Positions 5,529 through 5,776 of a DNA stretch of 5,776 nucleotides are shown in pieces (position 1 is the first letter of the stretch; every line of letters begins with the position of its first letter). Position numbers and translations under genes: made by a program. This stretch comes from Deltaproteobacteria bacterium (lineage in GTDB: Bacteria; Myxococcota_A; Polyangia; Polyangiales; Houyiibacteriaceae), in NCBI GenBank assembly GCA_027295555.1, contig JAPUKT010000482.1:1-5776 (forward strand), given 5' to 3'. The notes beneath the pieces are model-generated. The model was not told the DNA's origin and made no database searches. It was given only the letters and a program-made list of their open reading frames with translations.

Positions 5529-5776
5529 CTATTCGGCTCTCTCTTTGGGGGTGGTGTGGTAGCCCAACGATTCTACTGCGCTAGTGAGTGCACCAGCCGC
5601 GGACCACACCTGACGAACATTTCCAAGGCAGCATGAGCCCTGCGGGTTCATCTCCTCGCAGTGATCGAGGCCAGCTTCGCACTTTTGTCCGATCGCATCG
5701 GGCACGGCGGACACGCCCGTGCGCCGAACTTCGTCCTCAATGTCGTTCACGTTGTGCTCGAAGCAGTAGCAAACCA
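5529..5776 (-). CDS. CopZ-type [2Fe-2S]/Cys-rich metallochaperone, C-terminal part (cut by the window edge)
   Basis: The last 81 codons of a leftward gene are visible; the frame is open to the right edge, so its start lies outside. It has VCYCF, then DIEDEVRRTG, then two further Cys (KCEAGLDHC) leading into EEMNPQGSCCLGNV. From memory, the CxC ... C-x-x-x-NP-x-G-x-CC arrangement matches the N-terminal cluster-binding half of Archaeoglobus fulgidus CopZ, a copper chaperone with a [2Fe-2S] cluster and a zinc site. The matching zinc-binding part would be to the right of the window. The C-terminal HMA domain of that CopZ is absent: only 31 residues follow the CC pair. Similar stand-alone proteins are called iron-sulfur cluster-binding metallochaperones and occur in Cu and Hg loci. 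It is translated with the reductase (2-nt gap). A GTG at 5750 is not its start because the CxC motif lies upstream of it. Confidence 0.82.
   Translation of the reverse strand, partial: VCYCFEHNVNDIEDEVRRTGVSAVPDAIGQKCEAGLDHCEEMNPQGSCCLGNVRQVWSAAGALTSAVESLGYHTTPKERAE

Noticed and set aside
1..5776. mer transposon of the Tn21/Tn501 type
   Set aside because: No transposase, resolvase or terminal inverted repeat was seen, and the gene order differs from those elements.

Overview
The window is about 60% GC, with tightly packed genes that read as Gram-negative: Sec signal peptides, a lipobox, and an outer-membrane barrel ending in Phe. A proteobacterium or myxobacterium is plausible, but I cannot assign a taxon. 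The content is a heavy-metal handling locus of mer-like type.

Layout. (1) At the left edge, on the minus strand (1-257), is the start of a secreted protein whose visible end resembles a DUF3347 domain. (2) About 220 bp of divergent intergenic DNA leads to a textbook MerR-type promoter at 474-504: -35 TTGACT, 19-bp spacer, -10 TATAGT, and a TCCGTA-N6-TACGGA operator in the spacer. (3) A six-gene plus-strand operon follows (517-4131) with overlaps or gaps of at most 11 nt: a MerR-family metal sensor, a four-helix MerC-like membrane protein, a MerP-like HMA lipoprotein, a secreted HMA protein with a CPCC site, an outer-membrane beta-barrel, and a membrane-anchored NHL six-bladed propeller. (4) A 30-bp convergent junction contains a cUUCGg hairpin. 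(5) On the minus strand, a CopZ-type [2Fe-2S]/Cys-rich metallochaperone (partial, right edge) sits 2 nt upstream of a FAD-dependent disulfide reductase related to mercuric, glutathione and lipoamide reductases.

How it may work (inference). The sensor opens the 19-bp promoter when it binds a soft metal. The encoded chain then places one metal-binding or transport protein in each envelope compartment: inner membrane (MerC), lipid-anchored periplasm, soluble periplasm, and outer membrane. The chaperone and reductase would handle the ion or the thiol pool in the cytoplasm. Several details argue against a classical Hg(II) operon. The sensor has Ser where MerR has its first Hg-binding Cys, as in CueR. 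The reductase lacks both the C-terminal Cys pair and the N-terminal HMA domain of MerA. No MerT is visible. The metal (Hg(II) versus a monovalent ion such as Cu(I), Ag(I) or Au(I)) is therefore open, and the operon looks like a non-canonical mer-derived envelope metal-handling system.
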